This document shows positions 24,174-30,177 of a stretch of DNA of 30,177 bases, piece by piece; the stretch's first letter is position 1, and every line of letters begins with the position of its first letter. This stretch comes from an uncultured Mailhella sp. (GTDB lineage: Bacteria; Desulfobacterota; Desulfovibrionia; Desulfovibrionales; Desulfovibrionaceae): positions 1 through 30,177 of the forward strand of contig CAJTRG010000019.1 in NCBI GenBank assembly GCA_910578585.1. Reading direction: 5' to 3'. Below the pieces are notes generated by a model. That model did no database searches and was not told the origin of the DNA. It saw only the letters and a program-made list of their open reading frames with translations. Position numbers and translations under genes: made by a program.

Positions 24174-25235
24174 ATGGCTATTGCATTAGGAGCAATTTTA
24201 ATCATTCTTGCTATTGCTTGGGGTGGAGCTTTGATCGGCTTGAAATACTTGCTTGGCGTCGTTTTGCCAAGTCTTGCACTTCTCGTCTTTATCATTGGCT
24301 TCATAATGCGATTAGTGTATTGGGCAAAATCCCCGGTACCTTTTGCAATTCCAACAACTGGCGGACAAGAAAAATCTCTTGATTGGATTAAGCCTGCTCG
24401 TCTCGATACCCCTACAAGCACAATGGCGCTTATCGGACGTATGGCTTTGGAAATCTTTGCGTTTAGATCTCTTTTTAGAAATACAAGAGCTGTACGTACT
24501 GATGACAACGGAACACCACGTATTACGTACTATTCTTCAAAATGGTTATGGCTTTTTGCATTGCTTTTCCATTATAGTATGCTTGTTATTGTTATTCGTC
24601 ATGCTCGCTTCATTCTTGAACCAGTACCATTCTGTATTAATGCTGTGGAATTTTTAGACGGTCTTTTCCAGGTTGGAACACCACGTTTCTTCATGTCAAA
24701 TGCATTGATCCTTGCCGGTCTTGGATTCTTGTTCCTTCGCCGTGTATGCAATGAAAGACTTCGCTATCTTTCTCTTCCTGCTGACTACTTTGCACTTTTC
24801 CTTTTACTTGCAGTAGTTGGTTCCGGTATTTGCATGCGTTATATTGACAAGGTTGATATTGCAATGGTGAAAGTGGTACTGATGGGGCTTGTTACCTTTA
24901 ATCTTCCTACCATGGAACAAGTATCACAAATTGGCTCAATCTTCTTTATTCACGTTACTTTTGTGAGTGTGCTTCTCATTTACTTCCCATTCTCAAAACT
25001 GATGCATATGGGCGGTATCTTCTTCTCACCAACACGTAACCTCAAGTGTAATACCCGTGAAGTTCGCCACATTAACCCATGGAACCCACCAAAGAAATTC
25101 CATACCTATGCGGCTTATGAAGATGATTTCCGTGAACTTATGGTTGAAGCTGATCTTCCTGTAGATAAACCTCTCGAAGAAAGCGCTGATGAAGAACCAG
25201 CAACCGAAGAAACAAACGAAAAAGCACCAGCTTAA
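24174..25235 (+). CDS. dsrM: DsrM, membrane cytochrome b of the DsrMKJOP complex
   Basis: 353 residues, NarI-like integral membrane protein carrying b haems and passing electrons between the menaquinone pool and DsrK on the cytoplasmic side. An N-terminal pair of helices (about 1-50) is followed by a NarI-like core of several helices. Candidate haem-ligand histidines are in LFHYSMLVIVIRHARF and IFFIHVTFVSVLL, with KLMHMGG near the end of the core. The C-terminus is a charged, Glu-rich cytoplasmic tail. A GAGGAG site lies seven bases upstream and spans the end of the preceding gene. In the Desulfovibrionaceae the complex is required for sulfite reduction, by linking quinol oxidation to DsrC trisulfide reduction. 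Confidence 0.95.
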   Translation: MAIALGAILIILAIAWGGALIGLKYLLGVVLPSLALLVFIIGFIMRLVYWAKSPVPFAIPTTGGQEKSLDWIKPARLDTPTSTMALIGRMALEIFAFRSLFRNTRAVRTDDNGTPRITYYSSKWLWLFALLFHYSMLVIVIRHARFILEPVPFCINAVEFLDGLFQVGTPRFFMSNALILAGLGFLFLRRVCNERLRYLSLPADYFALFLLLAVVGSGICMRYIDKVDIAMVKVVLMGLVTFNLPTMEQVSQIGSIFFIHVTFVSVLLIYFPFSKLMHMGGIFFSPTRNLKCNTREVRHINPWNPPKKFHTYAAYEDDFRELMVEADLPVDKPLEESADEEPATEETNEKAPA

Positions 25236-25246
25236 GGAGATAGAAT

Positions 25247-26908
25247 ATGGCTAAAATGCCTACCTCTAATCAGCTTTTGGCTGAAACGCCTGCTAGCTTT
25301 CCCGATAAAGGCTGGATGGACATCAAAGCTGAATTTATTCCCGGTCGTTATCCTTACCCAGCTAAAGCTGAAACTATGGAAAAAATGGGTTTCGTCAATG
25401 CTCACACCTGGGCTCCTGAGGAAGAAGACTGGAACCTTCCTGAAAATTGGGAAGAAATTTTGTATAATGGTTTGAAAGAACGCCTTGAAAAACACCGTTC
25501 TTTGAAAGTTTTCATGGATACTTGCGTACGCTGTGGTGCTTGTGCTGATAAATGCCACTTCTTCCTTGGTACCAATGATCCTAAAAATATGCCTGTGCTT
25601 CGTGCAGAACTCTTGCGTTCCATTTACCGTAAAGACTTTACTTTTGCAGGTAAAATCCTTGGTAAAGTTGCAGGTGCGCGCTCTGTAAACAAAGATGTTG
25701 TAAAAGAACTTTTCTCTTACGCATACCAATGCACAGAATGCCGCCGCTGCTCTCTGTTCTGCCCATACGGTATTGATACAGCTGAAATCACCGCCATTGT
25801 TCGTGAACTTTTATACGAACTTGGTCTTGGCATTAACTGGGTTATGGAACCTGTTGCCAACTGTAACCGTACCGGTAACCACCTTGGTATTCAGCCTCAT
25901 GCCTTCAAAGAAATCGTTGAATTCTTGTGCGACGATATCGAAACTGTAACCGGTATCCGCATCAATCCTCCTTTCAACGAAAAAGGCCATGAAGTTCTCT
26001 TTATTACTCCTTCCGGCGACGTATTTGCTGACCCTGGTATTTATACCTTTATGGGTTACCTCATGCTCTTCCATGAAATCGGTCTTGACTACACCTTGTC
26101 AACCTATGCTTCAGAAGGCGGTAACTTTGGTTCTTTCGTGTCCTTTGATATGGCAAAGAAACTCAATGCAAAAATGTACCACGAAGCAGAACGCCTTGGC
26201 GTAAAATGGATTTTGGGCGGCGAATGCGGTCACATGTGGCGTGTCATCAACCAATACATGGCTACCTACAACGGCCCGACTCCTCCAAACATGGTAACTC
26301 CTGTTTCTCCAATTACCGGTACTGTTTTTGAAAATGCAAAAGCAACCAAAATGGTGCACATTGTTGAGTTTACTGCTGACCTTATTAAACACAATAAACT
26401 CAATCTGCGTCCTGAAAGAAACGATCATCTCATCACCACCTGGCACGACTCCTGTAACCCATCCCGTGCTATGGGCTGCTTTGAAGAACCTCGTTCTATC
26501 CTTAAAGCTGTCTGCAACAACTTCTATGAAATGCCTGAACACACTATTCGTGAAGAAACATTCTGCTGCGGTGCCGGTTCCGGTTTGAACTCAGAAGAAG
26601 TTATGAATCTGCGTATGCGCGGCGGTCTGCCACGTGCCAACGCTGTTCGCTGGGTTGCTGACCACAATGATGTAAACCGTCTTGTCTGCATGTGTGCTCT
26701 TGACCGTGCTATTTTGCCTCCGCTTATGAACTACTGGGTACCGGGCGTTGATGTCAGCGGTCTCCATGAATTAGTCGGCAACGCTCTGATCATGAAAGAC
26801 GAACAGCAGCCTCGTACCATGGACCTCCGTCAGGAAGACCTCGAATTCCCTGACCCAGAACCAGAAGAAGAAGCTGGTGAAGAACAAGAAAATGGAGGAG
26901 AAGAATAA
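25247..26908 (+). CDS. dsrK: DsrK, HdrD-like iron-sulfur catalytic subunit
   Basis: 553 residues, cytoplasmic. Two [4Fe-4S] ferredoxin motifs lie at C93-C96-C99-C103 (CVRCGACADKC) and C162-C165-C168-C172 (CTECRRCSLFCP). C-terminal CCG-type motifs follow: HDSCNPSRAMGC (about 400-411), CCG at 440-442 and CMC at 481-483. These hold the special [4Fe-4S] cluster of the heterodisulfide-reductase family, which is taken to reduce the DsrC trisulfide. The C-terminal 40 residues are highly acidic. AAGGAGA lies upstream of the ATG; the stop overlaps the dsrJ start (TAATG). Confidence 0.96.
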   Translation: MAKMPTSNQLLAETPASFPDKGWMDIKAEFIPGRYPYPAKAETMEKMGFVNAHTWAPEEEDWNLPENWEEILYNGLKERLEKHRSLKVFMDTCVRCGACADKCHFFLGTNDPKNMPVLRAELLRSIYRKDFTFAGKILGKVAGARSVNKDVVKELFSYAYQCTECRRCSLFCPYGIDTAEITAIVRELLYELGLGINWVMEPVANCNRTGNHLGIQPHAFKEIVEFLCDDIETVTGIRINPPFNEKGHEVLFITPSGDVFADPGIYTFMGYLMLFHEIGLDYTLSTYASEGGNFGSFVSFDMAKKLNAKMYHEAERLGVKWILGGECGHMWRVINQYMATYNGPTPPNMVTPVSPITGTVFENAKATKMVHIVEFTADLIKHNKLNLRPERNDHLITTWHDSCNPSRAMGCFEEPRSILKAVCNNFYEMPEHTIREETFCCGAGSGLNSEEVMNLRMRGGLPRANAVRWVADHNDVNRLVCMCALDRAILPPLMNYWVPGVDVSGLHELVGNALIMKDEQQPRTMDLRQEDLEFPDPEPEEEAGEEQENGGEE

Positions 26909-27300
26909 TGTATAACTCAAAGTATGTTATTACAGGTATTATCCTCTTTGTAGTGCTTTTTACCAGCCCGATTTGGATCAATATCTGCACTCCTAAATAT
27001 GATTATCCAGATGTTGCAAAACCAGTTGGCCAAAATGGTGAAGCTCTTGAATGTGTTGAACCAACCGAATGGATGCGCGCAAACCACATGGAACTCCTCA
27101 TTGAATGGCGTGATCAAGCCCTTCGTGAAGAAAAACGTGTGTATGTTTCAAGCACTGGAAAAGAATGGGAAACAAGTTTACAAAAAACTTGCTTAGCTTG
27201 TCACACTGATTACGATAATTTCTGCAAAAAGTGTCACGACCAAAACGCTGTTGAACCTTATTGTTGGGATTGTCACATTCAGCCTCAGGGGAATAAATAA
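26908..27300 (+). CDS. dsrJ: DsrJ, periplasmic triheme cytochrome c
   Basis: 130 residues. An uncleaved N-terminal anchor helix (about 6-26) is followed by a periplasmic domain with exactly three CxxCH haem sites: CLACH (95-99), CKKCH (106-110) and CWDCH (119-123). C49, in the ECVEPTEWMRANHM segment, is well placed to be the unusual cysteine ligand known from Allochromatium DsrJ (His/Cys-ligated haem). It is overlapped by one base with both dsrK and dsrO. DsrJ is one of the periplasmic electron-transfer subunits of the complex; the physiological direction is unresolved. Confidence 0.96.
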   Translation: MYNSKYVITGIILFVVLFTSPIWINICTPKYDYPDVAKPVGQNGEALECVEPTEWMRANHMELLIEWRDQALREEKRVYVSSTGKEWETSLQKTCLACHTDYDNFCKKCHDQNAVEPYCWDCHIQPQGNK

Positions 27301-28091
27301 TGAATGCTAATAGACGTTACTTTTTGAAAGTTGCGGGTCTTTCTACTTTTGCCCTCACTGCTGGTGTTGGTGCAAGCGTAGCAAAAGCTGTTACCGCAAC
27401 AAAAGAAGCAGGTGACGGATCTTACAAGGTATCTGAAAAGGCAGTGCACGGTAAACGCTTTGCAATGGTTATTGATACCCGTAAGTTTGAAACCGAAGAA
27501 GATATGCTGCCAATCATTGAGGCTTGCCATAAGTACCATAACGTACCTAAAATCGAAGGCCCAAAAGAAATTAAATGGATTTGGCACGATAAATTCCACC
27601 ATGCTTTCACCGACGATACTTCTCCGCTCATTCCTGAAGAAGTAAAAAATCGTCCATACTTTATGCTTTGCAACCACTGCTCAAACCCAAGCTGTGTACG
27701 TGTTTGCCCAACAAAAGCAACATATTTGACTTCTCAAAACCTTGTTGCCATTGACTATCACCGCTGTGTGGGCTGTCGTTTCTGTATGGCTGCCTGCCCT
27801 TACGGTTCACGTTCTTTCAACTTCACTGACCCACGTCAGTACATCAAAGCAGAAGATTTGAATTACGAATATCCGTCTCGTATGCGCGGTGTTGTTGAAA
27901 AATGTACATTCTGTGCTGAACGCCTCGAAATCGGCAAACTCCCTGTTTGTGTTGAAGCTTCCGACGGTGCAATTTTGTTTGGTGATTTGAATGATCCTGA
28001 GTCTGATGTTCGTCAAGCATTGGCTGAAAACTTTACTATACGCCGTAAACCATCTCTTGGTACTGATCCGGGCGTATACTATATTATTTAG
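27300..28091 (+). CDS. dsrO: DsrO, periplasmic iron-sulfur subunit with Tat signal
   Basis: 263 residues. The N-terminus NRRYFLKVAGLS is a twin-arginine export signal followed by a hydrophobic stretch (about 12-30). The ferredoxin-like part has C124-C127-C132-C136 (CNHCSNPSCVRVCP), C156-C159-C162-C166 (CVGCRFCMAACP) and C202-C205-C217. In the last group the position four residues after C217 is serine (S221), where the DmsB/NrfC-type pattern has a cysteine, so a third cluster may lack a ligand or be absent. The protein partners with DsrP at the periplasmic face and probably links DsrJ and the quinone pool. It overlaps the dsrJ stop by one base. Confidence 0.95.
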   Translation: MNANRRYFLKVAGLSTFALTAGVGASVAKAVTATKEAGDGSYKVSEKAVHGKRFAMVIDTRKFETEEDMLPIIEACHKYHNVPKIEGPKEIKWIWHDKFHHAFTDDTSPLIPEEVKNRPYFMLCNHCSNPSCVRVCPTKATYLTSQNLVAIDYHRCVGCRFCMAACPYGSRSFNFTDPRQYIKAEDLNYEYPSRMRGVVEKCTFCAERLEIGKLPVCVEASDGAILFGDLNDPESDVRQALAENFTIRRKPSLGTDPGVYYII

Positions 28092-28099
28092 GAGGCAAT

Positions 28100-29281
28100 A
28101 TGCTTGAGAAAGTATTAAAAGGTTCACCTAAATACTATGCGTGGCTTGGCTTTTTGTGCACAATAATTGCCATTGCCGGATGTGTATATATCTATCAGCT
28201 CATGTATGGTCTTGGTATCACCGGTTTGACAAGAGATAACTCCTGGGGATTCTATATCGCTCAGTTCACCTATTTGGTTGGGGTTGCAGCTTCTGCTGTT
28301 ATGCTCGTTCTTCCTGCATACTTCCACCACTATGTAAAGTTCAAACGCGTGATCATCTTTGGTGAATTCCTCGCCATTGGTGCTGTTATCATGTGCATGC
28401 TCTTCATCGTTGTGGATATGGGACAGCCTCACCGTGTACTTAACGTTATCCTGCACCCAACTCCAAACTCAGTTCTCTTCTGGGATGCAACTGTTTTGAC
28501 CGGTTATTTATTGCTCAACGCAATTATCGGCTGGACAACATTGGAAGCTGACAAAGTGGGCATGGCTCCTCCAAAATGGATTAAATACCTTGTATATATC
28601 TCCATTTTCTGGGCATTCTCCATCCACACAGTTACCGCGTTCCTGTACGCTGGTTTGCCGGGACGTCACTTCTGGTTGACCGCTATTTTGGCAGCACGTT
28701 TCCTTTCATCAGCATTCTGTTCAGGGCCTGCAATCCTGCTTCTCCTGATTATGCTCTTGAAGAAAGTTGCTGGTTTTGACTGCGGCAAGTCTGTTATCAA
28801 GACTTTGACCCTTATCATTACCTATGCAATGTGCCTGAACGTGTTCTTCTTCTGTCTGGAACTCTTCACTGCGTTCTACAGCGGTATCCCAAGCCACTAT
28901 CTTCCTATTCAAGCTCTCTTTGGCGTTGTTGGCGCTGAAGGTGCATGGATTGGTGCTTGGATGTGGGTAGCAGCAGCTCTTGCTATTATTTCTGTTATCC
29001 TCCTGCTTTTCCCACAATTCAGAGAAAACCAAAACTTGCTTCCTTGGACATTGATCCTCCTCGTTATTGCAACCTGGATCGACAAGGGCTTAGGTCTTCT
29101 TATCGGCGGTTTCAACCCAACCCCATTTGAATATCTGACCGTTTACACCCCAACCTTTGCCGAAGTAACCATTTCCTGTGGTATCTTTGCAGTGGGTGCA
29201 TTGGTAGTATCTCTCCTTTGGAAGATTGCTCTTGATGTCAAGAAGGAAAACCGCAGTTTTGATTTGCCAGCCGGTGAATAA
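28100..29281 (+). CDS. dsrP: DsrP, NrfD-like integral membrane subunit
   Basis: 393 residues, about ten membrane helices, NrfD/PsrC family quinone-interacting membrane protein. Typical segments are NSWGFYIAQFTYLVGVAASAV near residue 44, VVDMGQPHRVLNVILHP around 105-122 and IDKGLGLLIGGFNPTPF near 330. It forms the second membrane module of the Dsr complex together with DsrO. TTAGGAGG lies six bases before the ATG, eight bases after the dsrO stop. It is last in the operon, since a terminator follows 23 bases after the stop. Confidence 0.95.
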   Translation: MLEKVLKGSPKYYAWLGFLCTIIAIAGCVYIYQLMYGLGITGLTRDNSWGFYIAQFTYLVGVAASAVMLVLPAYFHHYVKFKRVIIFGEFLAIGAVIMCMLFIVVDMGQPHRVLNVILHPTPNSVLFWDATVLTGYLLLNAIIGWTTLEADKVGMAPPKWIKYLVYISIFWAFSIHTVTAFLYAGLPGRHFWLTAILAARFLSSAFCSGPAILLLLIMLLKKVAGFDCGKSVIKTLTLIITYAMCLNVFFFCLELFTAFYSGIPSHYLPIQALFGVVGAEGAWIGAWMWVAAALAIISVILLLFPQFRENQNLLPWTLILLVIATWIDKGLGLLIGGFNPTPFEYLTVYTPTFAEVTISCGIFAVGALVVSLLWKIALDVKKENRSFDLPAGE

Positions 29282-29304
29282 GTATTAACCATATAAATAT
29301 GAAG

Positions 29305-29337
29305 AGGCTCTCATTTTGGGGGCCTTTTTTATTTTTT
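29305..29337 (+). terminator. Terminator of the dsr operon
   Basis: 9-bp stem AGGCTCTCA (29305-29313) / TGGGGGCCT (29317-29325) including two G-U pairs, then a long T-rich run. Confidence 0.8.
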
Positions 29338-29398
29338 CTGGGGGAAATCATTCCCCCCAGACCCCCCGATTACCAGTTTTTTATTCTGAAAAACTAGT
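29338..29398. repeat. Intergenic two-hairpin repeat element, family 1, copy C
   Basis: CTGGGGG (29338-29344) / CCCCCAG (29354-29360), a bridge ACCCCCCGATT, then an A/T hairpin ACCAGTTTTT (29372-29381) / AAAAACTAGT (29389-29398) with one mismatch. Short version of the elements at 477 and 13246. Confidence 0.5.
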
Positions 29399-29425
29399 TT
29401 ATTTATTGCTACCCATTCTTAACAG

Positions 29426-29454
29426 TTGACAACTATGCAAAATTATGCAATTTA
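29426..29454 (+). promoter_or_regulatory. Candidate promoter of infA
   Basis: TTGACA at 29426-29431; at the right spacing only a weak -10 (AATTTA, 29449-29454) is seen. The spacer holds a direct repeat ATGCAA-N4-ATGCAA (29435-29450). Confidence 0.35.
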
Positions 29455-29480
29455 TTTTGGAGCAAAAATGAGGAGGAAAT

Positions 29481-29699
29481 ATGGCAAAAGAAGAAGCCAT
29501 TGAAATTTACGGCGTAGTTGAAGAAGCATTGCCCAACGCAATGTTCAGAGTACAATTGGAAAATGGGCACGAAATTCTCGCTCATATTTCTGGTAAAATG
29601 CGTAAATTTTATATTCGTATCCTCCCGGGAGATAAGGTTAAAGTAGAATTATCTCCTTACGACCTTACTCGTGGAAGAATTACCTATCGTGATAAATAG
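29481..29699 (+). CDS. infA: Translation initiation factor IF-1
   Basis: 72 residues, exactly the normal size. S1-like OB fold with the family pattern MAKEEAIEIYGVVEEALPNA, FRVQLENGHEILAHISGKMR, then RILPGDKVKVELSPYDLTRGRITYR at the C-terminus. IF-1 binds the ribosomal A site during initiation with IF-2 and IF-3. AGGAGG stands six bases before the ATG. The gene is flanked by its own promoter candidate and a strong terminator, so it is monocistronic or only weakly linked to the next gene. Confidence 0.97.
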   Translation: MAKEEAIEIYGVVEEALPNAMFRVQLENGHEILAHISGKMRKFYIRILPGDKVKVELSPYDLTRGRITYRDK

Positions 29700-29703
29700 T
29701 TAG

Positions 29704-29725
29704 AGGCTCGCAAGAGCCTTTTTTA
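29704..29725 (+). terminator. Terminator of infA
   Basis: 6-bp stem AGGCTC (29704-29709) / GAGCCT (29714-29719), GCAA tetraloop, six Ts. Confidence 0.88.
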
Positions 29726-29740
29726 TTACAAAATATTAAT

Positions 29741-29992
29741 ATGCGTTATAGAGAACCCAAACAGTTAGAACCAGCGCATGAAAGCAGTGTGCTTTATTTA
29801 GAACTTGCCCCAAAGCACATGGCAATGTTCCGTTTTTTATTGGAGGCATACGACAATGTTGCCATGTTCACTGTGCTTGACCCCAAGAAAACGCTTTTGA
29901 AGTTGATTTTCTCCCCGCACGATAGAAAATATATCCATGAAATTTTAATCTCCATGCAAAGTAAAGTTCCTTTTGTTATTGTTAATGATTAA
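29741..29992 (+). CDS. DUF4911 domain protein
   Basis: 83 residues with no signal peptide or membrane helix. The central run (APKHMAMFRFLLEAYDNVAMFTVLD and LLKLIFSPHD) resembles the DUF4911 family, small proteins of Desulfobacterota with no known function. The predicted fold is alternating strands and helices, ending in a beta strand (VPFVIVND). It starts 16 bases after the infA hairpin and has no visible ribosome site, so either some read-through transcript is translated poorly or the true promoter lies within the infA terminator region. Start uncertain. Confidence 0.72.
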   Translation: MRYREPKQLEPAHESSVLYLELAPKHMAMFRFLLEAYDNVAMFTVLDPKKTLLKLIFSPHDRKYIHEILISMQSKVPFVIVND

Positions 29993-30167
29993 ATTTTTGT
30001 CTGGAACATCTTGTTTTAATAGCCTTAAAAATTAAAGTTAAAATAATTCATTGAATAGTGCAGATTTAAGTTGACAATGGCTGGAATTAAGGGCATTAAT
30101 GCACTTCGTTGTTCGGGTGTCGAAACGGACTTTTTGAAAAAAAATTAAAAAAATATGAAAAAAGTTC

Positions 30168-30177
30168 TTGACAGCGG
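30168..30177 (+). promoter_or_regulatory. Promoter -35 box cut by the window end
   Basis: TTGACA at 30168-30173 preceded by an A/T-rich stretch. The -10 would lie outside. Another TTGACA (30071-30076) with CATTAA 17 bases on is a second weak candidate. No gene is seen in 29993-30177. Confidence 0.35.

Overview
The window reads as chromosome from a sulfidogenic member of the Desulfovibrionaceae (Desulfobacterota) with moderately AT-rich DNA. The main evidence is a complete dsrMKJOP operon with the triheme DsrJ, headed by an RsbRD-type gene, together with a DUF4911 protein, a TRAP transporter end and a tandem set of chemoreceptors. The species cannot be fixed from sequence reading alone; relatives of Bilophila, Taurinivorans or Lawsonia are plausible, and that is inference.

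Layout. (1) 1-374: C-terminus of a TRAP transporter large permease. (2) 824-3832: dihydrolipoyl dehydrogenase (-), an OsmC-like peroxiredoxin (+) and glycine cleavage H protein (-); lpdA and gcvH are linked by lipoyl chemistry. (3) 3958-7317: a large soluble hybrid histidine kinase (-). (4) 7578-7654: tRNA-Arg(ACG). (5) 7790-12148: a very AT-rich defence-type island with an XRE-Panacea antitoxin / RelE-like toxin pair (+), then, convergent, a two-gene restriction-modification system (-). Its RM subunit fuses a PD-(D/E)XK nuclease to an N6-adenine methylase, as in BcgI. Its specificity subunit carries an uninterrupted (CT)25 tract inside the coding region between its two target-recognition domains. 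(6) 12243-13148: EamA-family exporter. (7) 13563-23344: four methyl-accepting chemotaxis proteins in tandem on the minus strand. Three share nearly the same HAMP/PAS/signalling half and differ in the sensor; the fourth has a Cache-type sensor. (8) 23609-29281: RsbRD_N-like gene plus dsrM-K-J-O-P, tightly packed, ending at a terminator. (9) 29481-29992: infA and a DUF4911 gene.

How parts work together. DsrMKJOP is the membrane electron-transfer complex of dissimilatory sulfite reduction; the small first gene may couple it to signalling. The chemoreceptors and hybrid kinase give sensory breadth. The island adds defence, with a specificity gene that is set up to switch by slipped-strand mispairing.

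The non-coding DNA is also rich. Two families of intergenic hairpin elements occur: three copies of one (477-610, 13246-13352, 29338-29398) and two of another (3141-3352, 13421-13490). One copy of the second family holds, in its loop, two 68-70 bp cassettes with constant flanks and variable but self-complementary cores. Three chemoreceptor genes share a small hairpin 18-23 nt before their start codons.
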